From: a virus
DNA: 41,791 nt
IMG/VR virus record: IMGVR_UViG_3300031658_000026
Span: 1-41,791 of that record
Reading direction: 5' to 3' (one strand)
Part shown: positions 6,327 to 13,855 of the stretch, one piece after another
Layout: every line of letters begins with the position of its first letter
Numbering within the stretch: the first letter of the stretch is position 1
Position numbers and translations under genes: made by a program
The notes under the pieces: model-generated
Told to the model about the DNA's origin: nothing
The model's input: the letters and a program-made list of their open reading frames with translations, nothing else
The model's database searches: none

Positions 6327-7115
6327 ATGTATATAGACCATAGACCAACAAAGATAATCAATTTAATAGAAACAGTTGCTACAGTGTACGCATCAATGGA
6401 AAAACAGGCAGCAATTGTAGCAGCAATTGATCCAACCTTTGATACAGCGGCACACAAACCAACCAGTAACATTGAACTAGTTATGCCTACTCGTCAGCAA
6501 CAGGATAACACAAGCTGTATAGCATCTGTTTCTGATCATGTTAAATTAACAGTACACGGAAAGAATTATCGTCGAGTCCTCTCTGATTATGCAGAGGTTG
6601 TTACTGTTACTAGCCAGCATCGCAAACAAGCCAAGCAAGCAATTGATGCCTTACAACAACACGCTGTAATGCAGACATTACAGGGCAAGCCCATTAGTGC
6701 ATTTATTAAAACTCTAACAGTTGCATGCGAACAGGAACAATTGCCAGAACGCGACATTGGTATTCTTTGTTATGTGCCCAGGACTGTTTCTCAATTTAAG
6801 GCACAACAAAAAACTGCTAATATCAAAGCAGAGTTTACTAACAGCAAGCAGTTGGGTGCAATCGGCGAAAAAGTAACTGCCAATATCACTATATTCGCTG
6901 AACGTAATATGACACAATGGGATAGCACATTGTACGAAGCAAACGACGATAAAGGTAATTTAATCACATTTTTCAAAAGTTATCACAGCAAAGGCGATGA
7001 TTATGTTGTAGGTCAAACCTATCGTATTACAGGCAAAGTTAAAAAAGCAGAAGCATCAAAATATTCTTTTAATGCAATTGTAAATACCCTGAACTTTGTT
7101 AAGATTGCTAAATAA
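6327..7115 (+). CDS. putative OB-fold nucleic-acid-binding protein
   Basis: This 262-residue protein has a helical N-terminal two-thirds. The C-terminal 95 residues resemble an OB-fold: QLGAIGEKVTANITIFAERN, a loop, then DKGNLITFFKSYH, DYVVGQTYRITGKVKKAEAS and a last strand. The pattern 'GxxGxxVxxxVxV... D..GN.xxFF... Y.x..TVK' is shared with OB domains in other phage proteins. That suggests binding of single-stranded DNA or RNA, but this is inference from strand pattern, not homology. It is not gp32-like as I read it. It has its own sigma70-type promoter, implying early expression. Confidence 0.6.
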   Translation: MYIDHRPTKIINLIETVATVYASMEKQAAIVAAIDPTFDTAAHKPTSNIELVMPTRQQQDNTSCIASVSDHVKLTVHGKNYRRVLSDYAEVVTVTSQHRKQAKQAIDALQQHAVMQTLQGKPISAFIKTLTVACEQEQLPERDIGILCYVPRTVSQFKAQQKTANIKAEFTNSKQLGAIGEKVTANITIFAERNMTQWDSTLYEANDDKGNLITFFKSYHSKGDDYVVGQTYRITGKVKKAEASKYSFNAIVNTLNFVKIAK

Positions 7116-7134
7116 AAGATAGCAGGGTTTAATC

Positions 7135-7341
7135 ATGGTATGTCTTAAACACATCGTTCGAAATTATGTCAACTGCAACTGTCCTAAGGGATATAGTGAT
7201 TTTTTGGGGGCGGCGACTTCGTTTGACTCCGTGTTCGACGCAATGAAATACCTAATGACAATAAGAGAAAATGTTTCTCATTTTGAATTCATAGACGACG
7301 AGCCTACGCACGTTTACATATCTTTCGACGAACCTTCATAA
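7135..7341 (+). CDS. hypothetical small protein
   Basis: This 68-residue protein is not recognised. It has a Cys cluster near the start (VCLKH, NYVNCNCPKG) and an acidic C-terminus. GCAGGG precedes the ATG. No other motif is seen. Confidence 0.55.
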   Translation: MVCLKHIVRNYVNCNCPKGYSDFLGAATSFDSVFDAMKYLMTIRENVSHFEFIDDEPTHVYISFDEPS

Positions 7342-7362
7342 CTAACACACTAAGAGTAAAGC

Positions 7363-7998
7363 ATGACAAAACTGATTTTAACTGACGCCGACGGTGTACT
7401 ATTTGATTGGGTTACAGGATTTAACCATTGGGCCCGTGTTGTTAAAAAAATAGAACTAGTAATAGACCCAGACCAATCATACGATATTTGTGAGTGGTTT
7501 GGCTTATCACAGCAAGATGGTATTAAACTAGTAACCGAGTACAATGCCAGTGCTGCTATGGGGTTTTTGCCAGCGTACAAGGATGCAGTAAAATATGTAC
7601 AGCAACTACATCGCATACACGGATATCAATTTGTTGTGATCACAGCAATGGGAAATGATCCATATGCGTCAAGGCTGCGTTGGAATAACTTAAAGGATAT
7701 ATTTGGACCTGATATATTTGTAGATATGCATATCACAGATATTAAAGGTGACAAAACTGAATATCTCCAAGCATACCAATCCACTATCTGGATTGAGGAT
7801 AAACCAGCTAACGCAGAACTTGGACATAATATAGGACATACTACGTTTTTAATGGAGCACAAACATAACACACATGTAGATACATCCGAAGGTATACATA
7901 GAGTGCATAACTGGAAAGAGTTATATAATCAAATCGAATGTGTGCAAGCAAGACGGGCGTTTTGGCCACAACACACTGACCTTATTACAGGACATTAA
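7363..7998 (+). CDS. HAD-family hydrolase, 5'-nucleotidase-like
   Basis: This 211-residue protein opens MTKLILTDADGVLFDW. The DxDGVLxD motif (Asp8 nucleophile, Asp10 acid/base) is the signature of HAD phosphatases, especially 5'(3')-deoxyribonucleotidase relatives. Motif II is FVVITAMG near residue 86. Motif IV is IWIEDKPANAELG near residue 141, in which D and the preceding E fit the acidic Mg2+-binding pair. The likely role is dephosphorylation of a nucleotide or related metabolite, consistent with nearby dCMP deaminase and MazG. The substrate cannot be read from sequence. Confidence 0.8.
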   Translation: MTKLILTDADGVLFDWVTGFNHWARVVKKIELVIDPDQSYDICEWFGLSQQDGIKLVTEYNASAAMGFLPAYKDAVKYVQQLHRIHGYQFVVITAMGNDPYASRLRWNNLKDIFGPDIFVDMHITDIKGDKTEYLQAYQSTIWIEDKPANAELGHNIGHTTFLMEHKHNTHVDTSEGIHRVHNWKELYNQIECVQARRAFWPQHTDLITGH

Positions 7999-7999
7999 T

Positions 8000-8170
8000 A
8001 TGAAATCAATTAAAGAAGAATTTAAAGGATCGATTGCGTCAATGGAAAGAGCATGGTTAAGAAGGACCTTAATTGTAGCCACAGTTTTGCCGATATTGGT
8101 AATATTCCTAATAACACACATTAGCCGTGGCATTGCAGAATATATAGACAAAATATCCAGGGCTTGGTAA
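8000..8170 (+). CDS. small single-pass membrane protein
   Basis: This 56-residue protein has a charged N-terminal helix followed by one transmembrane helix (TLIVATVLPILVIFLITHI) and an amphipathic tail. I start it at ATG 8000, just after the upstream stop, with AGGA about 8 bases upstream. A longer frame from 7940 would overlap the HAD gene. Its function is unknown; it could be an inner-membrane accessory or superinfection protein. Confidence 0.65.
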   Translation: MKSIKEEFKGSIASMERAWLRRTLIVATVLPILVIFLITHISRGIAEYIDKISRAW

Positions 8171-8171
8171 T

Positions 8172-8801
8172 ATGAAAATTAATATTGGACCGTATATAAA
8201 CTGGACAGGCCCATATCAGATAGCTGATCTGTTACAGAAGGTTGGTGTGTCTGAAGAACGGTGCTTTGCCATTGGCGAGCGTATGCCAAATTGGATCAAT
8301 GAAGTTTGTTTATGGGTCGAATCCAAACGACATCGCAGACTTAAAATTCAAATTGACAGTTACGACACCTGGTCCATGGATCATACACTGGCACTTATTA
8401 TTGTTCCATTATTACAGCAACTCCGCAACACAACACACGGCTATCCTGCTAATCTTTGCTCATCTGGTTACAGCGGGCAAGTGCATTTTAAGGGTGAAGG
8501 GTTTGAATATCCGGAAGATCACGGTGCTGGAAAATGGGATGCTATCCTAGCAGAAATGATATGGGCATTTGAACAAGCAAGTGCCGACGATTGGAAAAAC
8601 CAATATTATTCAGGCGTCTCTGATATACAATGGGTAGAAACAACTGCTGAAAGCGACGACAAGGGTAATAAATTTAGTGAGCTGATTTACGGTCCAAACC
8701 ATACAGTCAAAATCGACCAGATTGGAATGGCTGCTCACGCAAAAAGGATGCAAGATGGATTTGATTTATTTGCCAAGTATTATACTTCGCTGTGGGACTA
8801 G
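8172..8801 (+). CDS. conserved phage protein of unknown function
   Basis: This 209-residue protein opens MKINIGPYINWTGPYQIADLL. It has a well-conserved-looking core, RRLKIQIDSYDTWSMDHTLALIIVPLLQQL, and ends GMAAHAKRMQDGFDLFAKYYTSLWD. This is a recognisable family in many tailed phages ('IxIDxYDTWxMDHTLAxIIxPML...', 'RMxxGFxLFxKYYxxLWD'), but no function is established that I know of. No catalytic motif is obvious. The DxYDxW and MDH residues are the best candidates for an active or binding site. It is the last forward gene before convergent phoH. Confidence 0.75.
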   Translation: MKINIGPYINWTGPYQIADLLQKVGVSEERCFAIGERMPNWINEVCLWVESKRHRRLKIQIDSYDTWSMDHTLALIIVPLLQQLRNTTHGYPANLCSSGYSGQVHFKGEGFEYPEDHGAGKWDAILAEMIWAFEQASADDWKNQYYSGVSDIQWVETTAESDDKGNKFSELIYGPNHTVKIDQIGMAAHAKRMQDGFDLFAKYYTSLWD

Positions 8802-8881
8802 AAACCCATATTTAGTTGATGCAGCTCAGCGTTTCACTTAAAAACTTGTCATAGTGCAGATATAAGTGTCCGATTAGTTAT

Positions 8882-8917
8882 AGAGCGGGAAGATGCCGAA
8901 ACAATGTGTCCCGCTCT
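8882..8917. terminator. GC-rich stem-loop between convergent genes
   Basis: AGAGCGGGA (8882-8890) and TCCCGCTCT (8909-8917) form a perfect 9-bp stem with an 18-base loop. It stands in the 136-base gap between the 8172 gene (+) and phoH (-), the right place for a bidirectional terminator. No U-tract follows on either strand, so termination would be inefficient or factor-dependent. On the reverse strand a CATAAATA (8927 to 8920) lies just before it, so it could instead be a 5' leader hairpin of a reverse transcript. Confidence 0.5.
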
Positions 8918-8919
8918 GA

Positions 8920-8927
8920 TATTTATG
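8920..8927 (-). promoter_or_regulatory. possible reverse late promoter CATAAATA
   Basis: The octamer read on the reverse strand is a perfect NATAAATA. The predicted +1 is near 8914, inside the right arm of the GC-rich stem. Transcription would run antisense to the 8172 gene. There is no gene of its own downstream on that strand. Confidence 0.3.
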
Positions 8928-8937
8928 TACTTATCAT

Positions 8938-9660
8938 TTATGCATAGAGTTTGAGTACCTCTTTTACGACTTCGCTTCGTTGAACGTCTTTGTCAGTGAA
9001 TGCCACCATACCTAACAGGCTAGCTGGCTTATTACTAAGAATAGACAATATATGTTTCAACCCGTTATTTCGTTGAATATCGGTTTGATCAACATCGCCG
9101 GTTACCACAAGTTTACAGTTCTCGCCTAAGCGAGTTAGGATCATCTTCATTTGATTTACGGTTGTGTTCTGCATTTCGTCAGCCACTATATATGCGTTCT
9201 TGAAGCTTCTTCCTCTCATAAATGCTAGGGGAGATATTTCTATGATTTGTTCGTCTAGCATTCTTGCTGTTTCTTGTGTTGAATAATACTCGTGTAGTAC
9301 GTCAAATAACGGTCTAGTCCATGGCTCCATTTTTGCGTTGATATCTCCAGGCAAGAATCCATGCCTTTCATCGTCAGTGCCAACGGCTGGACGCGTCAGT
9401 ATTATTTTTTCTACTTGCCCTTCTTTATAAGCTCTGATAGCCGAGAGCATGGCTAACATGGTTTTACCTGTACCTGCTGGTCCTATAGCAAATACAATTT
9501 TTTTGTTGTCATCTAACAGTTGTGTTATATATTTTTCTTGGTTGATGGACTTTGGTATCATTGCTACCGCTGCCTTCTTTACGGGTGGATGAAACGCTAG
9601 TTGCTCCAATGTTTTACTGGGCTTCTTTGCGAATTTTAACGATCGTTGTTTTCTTGACAA
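8938..9660 (-). CDS. phoH: PhoH-like P-loop ATPase
   Basis: This 240-residue protein has the PhoH core. Walker A is GPAGTGKT (60-67), a typical ILTRPAVGTDDERHGFLPGD segment follows, and Walker B is VADEMQN (159-165). A sensor stretch VVTGDVDQTD comes after. PhoH proteins are ATPases linked to RNA handling and the Pho regulon. They are very common in marine phages, though their phage role is unsettled. It is the only reverse-strand gene here. The start has a strong AAAGGAG about 8 bases upstream. GTTAAATA (9697 to 9690 on the reverse strand), one base off the late octamer, is a weak promoter candidate. Confidence 0.95.
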   Translation of the reverse strand: MSRKQRSLKFAKKPSKTLEQLAFHPPVKKAAVAMIPKSINQEKYITQLLDDNKKIVFAIGPAGTGKTMLAMLSAIRAYKEGQVEKIILTRPAVGTDDERHGFLPGDINAKMEPWTRPLFDVLHEYYSTQETARMLDEQIIEISPLAFMRGRSFKNAYIVADEMQNTTVNQMKMILTRLGENCKLVVTGDVDQTDIQRNNGLKHILSILSNKPASLLGMVAFTDKDVQRSEVVKEVLKLYA

Positions 9661-9757
9661 GTTGTTTCTCCTTTTGTAAGTTACACTATTATTTAACCTT
9701 AATTTAGTTTGTTAATAACTCAACATAATAATAAAAAATTTAGACTAAATAAGCACA

Positions 9758-9765
9758 CATAAATA
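9758..9765 (+). promoter_or_regulatory. late promoter CATAAATA
   Basis: The predicted +1 is 9771, one base before the ATG at 9772, so the mRNA would be leaderless. It lies in the divergent gap with phoH. Confidence 0.7.
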
Positions 9766-9771
9766 CATTAT

Positions 9772-10638
9772 ATGAATATTCCTTATAATCCAACACGCCT
9801 TTTTACCTTCGGGTGTAGTTACACTAGTTGGTCATGGCCAACATGGGCAGATATATTGGGTGCAGAATTACAACGCCGCGGTGATTGCGAAGTACATAAT
9901 TTTGGAGAAGGAGGAGCAGGCAATCAATTTATTGCACAACAAATTTCCATGGTTGACTTGACTCATAACTTTACTAAAGACGACTTGGTAATTGTATGCT
10001 GGTCTGAAATTTTTCGCGAAGATAGATATATCGAGAATACTCCTGGTTATTCCGACGGATGGGTATTGGCGGGCGGAATTCAGGATGCCAGCATATATCC
10101 TTTAGATAAATTGGCAAAAATTACTGGCCCTATGCATGTTGGCATACGAGATTATAGTCTTATGTATTATGTCAATTCACTCTTAGAGAAAACTACAACC
10201 AGGTATATCTCAAAGTTTGATTTTTCTAAGTACAATGCGATTGTTGATAATATATTTCCTGAAAAATCAAATGATTTTTTAGAATTAACTAACATATTTA
10301 AAACAGCAACGAAAAACATACAACATTCATTTGAAGAATTAACAATGGCCCCTAGAAGAAAATCCCTCAGTAAAGAATTCTTGGACCTGCATCCATTTCC
10401 ATTGGATCATTTGACATTCTTAACCGACATATGCGATATAGAAATAAGCAGTGATATTAAAGAAGAGGTGTATAATGCACAAGATGCATTATATGAGATG
10501 ATCAATGTTTATCTCGCTGATATATCGCACCCTCTGGAGGATATTGTTAAATACAATGGCGATTCATTGACATTGTTGGCATATACTTACAAAAAGCACA
10601 ATTTAATGTCTACCAGAGCTCGCGAATTGCCATTTTAA
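9772..10638 (+). CDS. SGNH/GDSL-type hydrolase
   Basis: This 288-residue protein has SGNH block I near the start (FTFGCSYTSW, Ser16). Block II-like NFGEGGAGN is at 43-51, giving the Gly and Asn. A strand DDLVIVCWSE fits block III. LHPFPLDHL in the second half may supply the D-x2-H pair (block V). Such enzymes act on ester or acetyl groups of sugars, lipids or polysaccharides. In a late phage gene the target could be a capsule, O-antigen or modified virion glycan. Two more SGNH genes lie at 24.3 and 25.3 kb, but this one is longer and only distantly similar. The start is fixed by the late promoter 6 bases upstream. Confidence 0.7.
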   Translation: MNIPYNPTRLFTFGCSYTSWSWPTWADILGAELQRRGDCEVHNFGEGGAGNQFIAQQISMVDLTHNFTKDDLVIVCWSEIFREDRYIENTPGYSDGWVLAGGIQDASIYPLDKLAKITGPMHVGIRDYSLMYYVNSLLEKTTTRYISKFDFSKYNAIVDNIFPEKSNDFLELTNIFKTATKNIQHSFEELTMAPRRKSLSKEFLDLHPFPLDHLTFLTDICDIEISSDIKEEVYNAQDALYEMINVYLADISHPLEDIVKYNGDSLTLLAYTYKKHNLMSTRARELPF

Positions 10639-10646
10639 ACAAACCA

Positions 10647-10654
10647 GATAAATA
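10647..10654 (+). promoter_or_regulatory. late promoter GATAAATA, +1 at the start codon
   Basis: The predicted +1 is 10660, exactly the A of the next ATG. No Shine-Dalgarno is present between them (TAACT). Confidence 0.7.
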
Positions 10655-10659
10655 TAACT

Positions 10660-11223
10660 ATGAGCAAAGAAACCTTAATAATTCGTGATGTAATAAACAA
10701 CACAAAGGACATTTACATGTCAGATTCGTCCCTGACAATTCTATTAGACTTCGAACGAGTATTGGATTCGTTGGATCTATATGCTTACCAAAATTGGCAG
10801 TTCGGCGAATTAATACAAGGCCCTATAATTGAGAAATATTTTGTGTCTTGTAAATTTATGTGGCCGTACAAGAAAATGCCAGATCCACGCGGTGGAATTA
10901 GATTGACAGGCTACGAATGTGAAGTGAATTTTCAAAAGACAGAACTTAACTATCCAATACAAATTAAAACAGGCGGTGATTTTGAAGCTGGTACAAAGGT
11001 TGCCAAAATGGAATCTGTTAAGGTATGGATTGTTGAAATTGTTATGCCAAAGTCATTAATGAACGATATACACCAAGGCAGCGTGGAGAAAGAATCTAGC
11101 AATGTTAATTTAGATGATCTTGCAGATGCGTACGAGCAAGGTGTAGACGATGATATGAATACCGCATCGGCCGACGATCAAAGTTTAGCAACACAGGACG
11201 AGGATGCTGTCAATGAAATCTAA
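10660..11223 (+). CDS. conserved phage protein, unknown
   Basis: This 187-residue protein begins MSKETLIIRDVINNTKDIYMSD and has FERVLDSLDLYAYQNWQFGEL and MWPYKKMPDPRGGIRL. It ends with an acidic tail (DLADAYEQGVDDDMN). The 'YxNWxxGELxxGP... FMWPxKxMPDPRGG' signature looks like an uncharacterised protein found near structural genes of marine T4-like phages. It could be a virion or assembly protein, but I see no enzyme motif. It is leaderless from the late promoter and overlaps the next gene by 11 bases. Confidence 0.65.
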   Translation: MSKETLIIRDVINNTKDIYMSDSSLTILLDFERVLDSLDLYAYQNWQFGELIQGPIIEKYFVSCKFMWPYKKMPDPRGGIRLTGYECEVNFQKTELNYPIQIKTGGDFEAGTKVAKMESVKVWIVEIVMPKSLMNDIHQGSVEKESSNVNLDDLADAYEQGVDDDMNTASADDQSLATQDEDAVNEI

Positions 11224-11800
11224 TATAAACGAAGGCAACTACCGCGGCGATCTGCAACGATTGCTAGAACCACAAATTCACATTGATCAACACACTAGTA
11301 AAATGGGCAACGACGATGACACTATTGTGTGTAGTTTCAAGGTTAAAGGCAAAGAACCTGCAACTGATTTAATGAGCTTTTTGGAAACAGGGTATAGTTT
11401 TATATTGGACGCCGACGTGAGCCCAGGCGAATTTAGCCCAGGTAAATTTCTAGTATTTTTTGAATTGCCACGCAGAAGCAAAGCAGCGGCACAAATATAC
11501 AGTATTATAGAAGAAGTGCTAAATCTTTCATTACAAGAAATGAGTGAATGGACCTTTTCATATGGCAAAGTACAAATTCGTGGCTCCAGGCGACGAGTTA
11601 CAACACACCCGGTTACATTGGAGAATTTAGAACGTATGATACCTTTAAGCCCAAGAACATACAGAGACACACAAGAAACAGCCAAACACGATTCCGACGA
11701 TATAGCAGCAATGAAAAACATTGCAGGCATTCCAGTTAACCAGACAGCTCCAGACGACAACGAGATGCAAGCACTAAAACAAATGTCTGGGCAAATATAA
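11213..11800 (+). CDS. conserved phage protein, unknown
   Basis: This 195-residue protein opens KSNINEGNYRGDLQRLLEPQIHIDQ. It has a beta-rich core with LETGYSFILDADVSPGEFSPGKFLVFFELPR, a basic middle (VQIRGSRRRVTTHP) and a disordered end. It pairs with the upstream gene (overlapping, same late unit). I start at 11213 because CGAGG at 11199-11203 is well spaced for it. An ATG at 11204 is also in frame. The function is unknown; a structural or assembly role is a guess from its late expression. Confidence 0.65.
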   Translation: MKSNINEGNYRGDLQRLLEPQIHIDQHTSKMGNDDDTIVCSFKVKGKEPATDLMSFLETGYSFILDADVSPGEFSPGKFLVFFELPRRSKAAAQIYSIIEEVLNLSLQEMSEWTFSYGKVQIRGSRRRVTTHPVTLENLERMIPLSPRTYRDTQETAKHDSDDIAAMKNIAGIPVNQTAPDDNEMQALKQMSGQI

Positions 11801-11819
11801 TTGAATAACATTATAAGCC

Positions 11820-11827
11820 GATAAATA
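11820..11827 (+). promoter_or_regulatory. late promoter GATAAATA of the lysis genes
   Basis: The predicted +1 is 11833. The leader holds TAATA (11834-11838) and TATTA (11843-11847) around GAGG, so the Shine-Dalgarno lies in the loop of a short AU stem, 9 bases before the ATG at 11851. Confidence 0.65.
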
Positions 11828-11850
11828 CCTACATAATAGAGGTATTACAT

Positions 11851-12315
11851 ATGCAACTTTCAGAAAATTTTTCCTTAAAGGAATTATTACGGAGCGACAC
11901 TGCAACCCGAAAGGGCATTGTCAATGAGCCCGACGACCAACAACTAGAAAACTTAAAACACCTAGCACAAAATATATTGCAGCCAGTGCGCGATCAGTTT
12001 GGCTCAACCACAGTGAACAGTGGGTTACGTGTGCTGGAACTAAACCGAGCAATTGGCAGCAGCGACACTAGTCAACATGCTAAAGGCGAAGCAGCCGACA
12101 TTGAATGTCGTGCAGTTAGCAACCTTGAACTAGCACAATGGATTCGTGATGATTTGGACTTTGACCAGGTTATACTGGAAGCATATGATGGTGTAGATCC
12201 ACGCAGTGGTTGGGTTCATGTTAGTTACAAGGCAGATGGTTCCAACCGTAAGAAATGCTTAACAGCCACTTTCACAGGCGGAAAAGCTCACTATTCTAAT
12301 GGGTTGCCAGACTAA
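11851..12315 (+). CDS. M15-family peptidase endolysin
   Basis: This 154-residue protein has the zinc ligands of M15 D-Ala-D-Ala/L-Ala-D-Glu peptidases. SQHAKGEAADIE supplies His76 and Asp83 (H-x6-D) and GWVHVSY gives His123. The N-terminal MQLSENFSLKELLRSDTATRKG and NSGLRVLELN are typical of this type. It should cut peptide bonds in peptidoglycan and so act as the lysin. No signal peptide is present, so a holin is needed, but none is recognised nearby. The stop overlaps the spanin gene start by one base, giving a lysin / i-spanin / o-spanin order. Confidence 0.9.
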   Translation: MQLSENFSLKELLRSDTATRKGIVNEPDDQQLENLKHLAQNILQPVRDQFGSTTVNSGLRVLELNRAIGSSDTSQHAKGEAADIECRAVSNLELAQWIRDDLDFDQVILEAYDGVDPRSGWVHVSYKADGSNRKKCLTATFTGGKAHYSNGLPD

Positions 12316-12737
12316 TGTTTAGTGCTATTAAAATTGCAATAATATTAACTTTACTTGCTACAGCAGCAGGTGGGGTTCTTTATGTTAAGCAACTACAGAG
12401 TAATCTGGAAATAGCCCGAGCAAATGTCGCGCAAATGGAAGTGGCTGTACATATAAGTGAAACCAGTGTTGCTACTTTGCAACAAGACGCTGTTCGCAAT
12501 GCAGAGCTTAATATAGCATTACAGCAGAACTTACAACAAGCAGAGCAGTACGGAGATGAACTCCGAGCCACTCTAAACAAACACAACCTAACACACTTGG
12601 CTAACAAGAAGCCGGGCTTGATCCAAAAGAGGATGCAAAATGCAACTGACAAGTTATGGGATGATCTTGCTGCTATTACTGACCCTGTCGGGGTGCAGCT
12701 TATTGACTCCAGAACCCAAAATACAAATAGTAACTAA
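12315..12737 (+). CDS. inner-membrane spanin (Rz-like)
   Basis: This 140-residue protein has an N-terminal transmembrane anchor (residues 5-25, IKIAIILTLLATAAGGVLYV). A long heptad-like coiled coil in the periplasm follows (roughly 27-95, rich in Q, A, L and E), with a further helix KRMQNATDKLWDDLAAIT. This is the plan of lambda Rz. It follows the lysin and its 3' end overlaps a lipoprotein gene in another frame, as in Rz/Rz1 pairs. The i-spanin spans the periplasm and, with the o-spanin, fuses inner and outer membranes at the last step of lysis. Confidence 0.8.
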   Translation: MFSAIKIAIILTLLATAAGGVLYVKQLQSNLEIARANVAQMEVAVHISETSVATLQQDAVRNAELNIALQQNLQQAEQYGDELRATLNKHNLTHLANKKPGLIQKRMQNATDKLWDDLAAITDPVGVQLIDSRTQNTNSN

Positions 12738-13014
12738 TACTGTAAAAACAATTGTACCTATAGTTGCTCGTCCCAAGCAAGTACAACTCAACAAGGTGAA
12801 GATCTATGTTGTTAATAAAAACAACTACGACGAGTTTGTGGCGGAGTTTACTGCAAAGAACGGTGCAGATGCACACATTGCTATTAGTATAAAAGATTAC
12901 GAAAATCTGAGTTTAAACTTTGCTGAACTAAGACGCTACATTGTACAGCAAAAACAAATTATTGTTTACTATGAAGACGCTGTTGCACCCGAAGAAGTTG
13001 CCTTGCCCGAGTAA
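12640..13014 (+). CDS. outer-membrane lipoprotein spanin (Rz1-like)
   Basis: This 124-residue protein has a signal sequence with a lipobox, LLLLLTLSGC. The lipidated Cys would be Cys19, and the next residue is Ser, so Lol sorting to the outer membrane is expected. It overlaps the i-spanin gene by 98 bases in a different frame, and AGAGG (12628-12632) is well placed for its ATG. Classic Rz1 is proline-rich and about 40-60 residues when mature. This one is longer and less proline-rich, with a mixed alpha/beta body. Position, overlap and lipobox make o-spanin the best call; another phage lipoprotein is the alternative. Confidence 0.75.
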   Translation: MQLTSYGMILLLLLTLSGCSLLTPEPKIQIVTNTVKTIVPIVARPKQVQLNKVKIYVVNKNNYDEFVAEFTAKNGADAHIAISIKDYENLSLNFAELRRYIVQQKQIIVYYEDAVAPEEVALPE

Positions 13015-13047
13015 AGTCCCAAAAAAAACAGATTATTTTATTCAAAT

Positions 13048-13086
13048 TTGTTGTATTATACACATAAATATTGTATAATACAACAA
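13048..13086. promoter_or_regulatory. 39-bp perfect inverted repeat carrying overlapping early and late promoters
   Basis: Two 15-bp arms (13048-13062 and 13072-13086) are exact reverse complements. The 9-base centre, CATAAATAT, contains the late octamer CATAAATA (13063-13070). The arms form a sigma70 promoter, TTGTAT (13051-13056) - 17 - TATAAT (13074-13079). By symmetry they form the same promoter on the reverse strand. The dnaJ ATG is 8 bases after the -10 box. Confidence 0.8.
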
Positions 13087-13087
13087 T

Positions 13088-13855
13088 ATGACAACACATC
13101 ACACTATACTAGAGATAAACACAGACGCATCGCAAGCTGAGATCAAGAAGGCTTACAGGCGTATGGCTAGCAAATATCATCCAGATAAAGACGGTGGCAG
13201 TGATGAAAAGTTCAAACAAATACAAGAAGCATATGATCGGCTATCTCATCCAGATAAGTATCAGCAAGAGCACACTAATGTTAACTGGAATGACGCCAGG
13301 GTTGTAAATTGGGAGACATTCGGCGAGAATATATTCCGACAACAGCAACGACCTGTTATAGTACAAATAACAGTTGGTTTAGAATCCACTCTACACGATC
13401 AGGTTCGCAATATAGATCTAAAAGCACATAACATAGCACCAACACAAATAACTATTCCAGCTGGTGTTGGGCATGGCGAATCGATACGTTATAATGTAAA
13501 TCCATTGAATCCGAATAACTACAGTACAAGCCAAATTATTGTGCAATTTAACATCGAACAGCATCCTGGCTTTGTGATTGCGCAGGGACATCTTGTAAAA
13601 CAAGTCGAAGTTGATGCGTTTGATTGTATGTTGGGTAAAGATCTGTTAGTTAACACACTGGACAACAAAACATTAAGAATCAAGTTACCGGCCGGATCGC
13701 AACATGGTGCAAAATTAAAGATTCCTGGCAACGGTCTGATGAGAAGAATGAATAACAAACGCGGCGATTTGTATATTGTTGTTAACATTATTATACCGCA
13801 GCTAACAACAAAACAGAAAGAAATTATTACTAACCTAAGAGAAGATATTAAATGA
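13088..13855 (+). CDS. dnaJ: DnaJ/CbpA-type co-chaperone
   Basis: This 255-residue protein starts with a J domain (about 1-65) containing the essential HPD at 31-33, which stimulates DnaK ATPase. Two beta-sheet substrate-binding domains follow (about 85-245). There is no zinc-finger region, so this is a type B Hsp40 like CbpA. The C-terminal segment KLPAGSQHGAKLKIPGNGLM matches the DnaJ CTD II signature (LRxxGxGxP-like), and ITIPAGVGHGESIRY matches CTD I. The phage version probably steers host DnaK toward phage proteins. Its start codon directly follows the 13048-13086 palindromic promoter, predicting a leaderless mRNA. The stop overlaps clpA (ATGA). Confidence 0.93.
   Translation: MTTHHTILEINTDASQAEIKKAYRRMASKYHPDKDGGSDEKFKQIQEAYDRLSHPDKYQQEHTNVNWNDARVVNWETFGENIFRQQQRPVIVQITVGLESTLHDQVRNIDLKAHNIAPTQITIPAGVGHGESIRYNVNPLNPNNYSTSQIIVQFNIEQHPGFVIAQGHLVKQVEVDAFDCMLGKDLLVNTLDNKTLRIKLPAGSQHGAKLKIPGNGLMRRMNNKRGDLYIVVNIIIPQLTTKQKEIITNLREDIK

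Noticed and set aside
7940-8170. Longer start (ATG 7940) for the small membrane protein
   Set aside because: It would overlap the HAD gene by about 60 bases, while ATG 8000 has a well-spaced AGGA and follows the upstream stop directly.
8815-8880. tRNA-like stretch (GCAGCTCAGCG) in the gap before phoH
   Set aside because: The D-arm-like string has no matching acceptor stem, anticodon arm or GGTTCGA-type T-loop, so it is not a tRNA.
11287-11811. Reverse-strand open frame of 174 codons
   Set aside because: It lies fully opposite a convincing forward gene, is Ser/Cys/Leu-rich as expected for an antisense shadow, and has no ribosome site or neighbour on that strand.
13015-13040. A-tract after the o-spanin gene as a rho-independent terminator
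   Set aside because: The run is A on the forward strand with no stem upstream, so it is not a terminator for the lysis genes.
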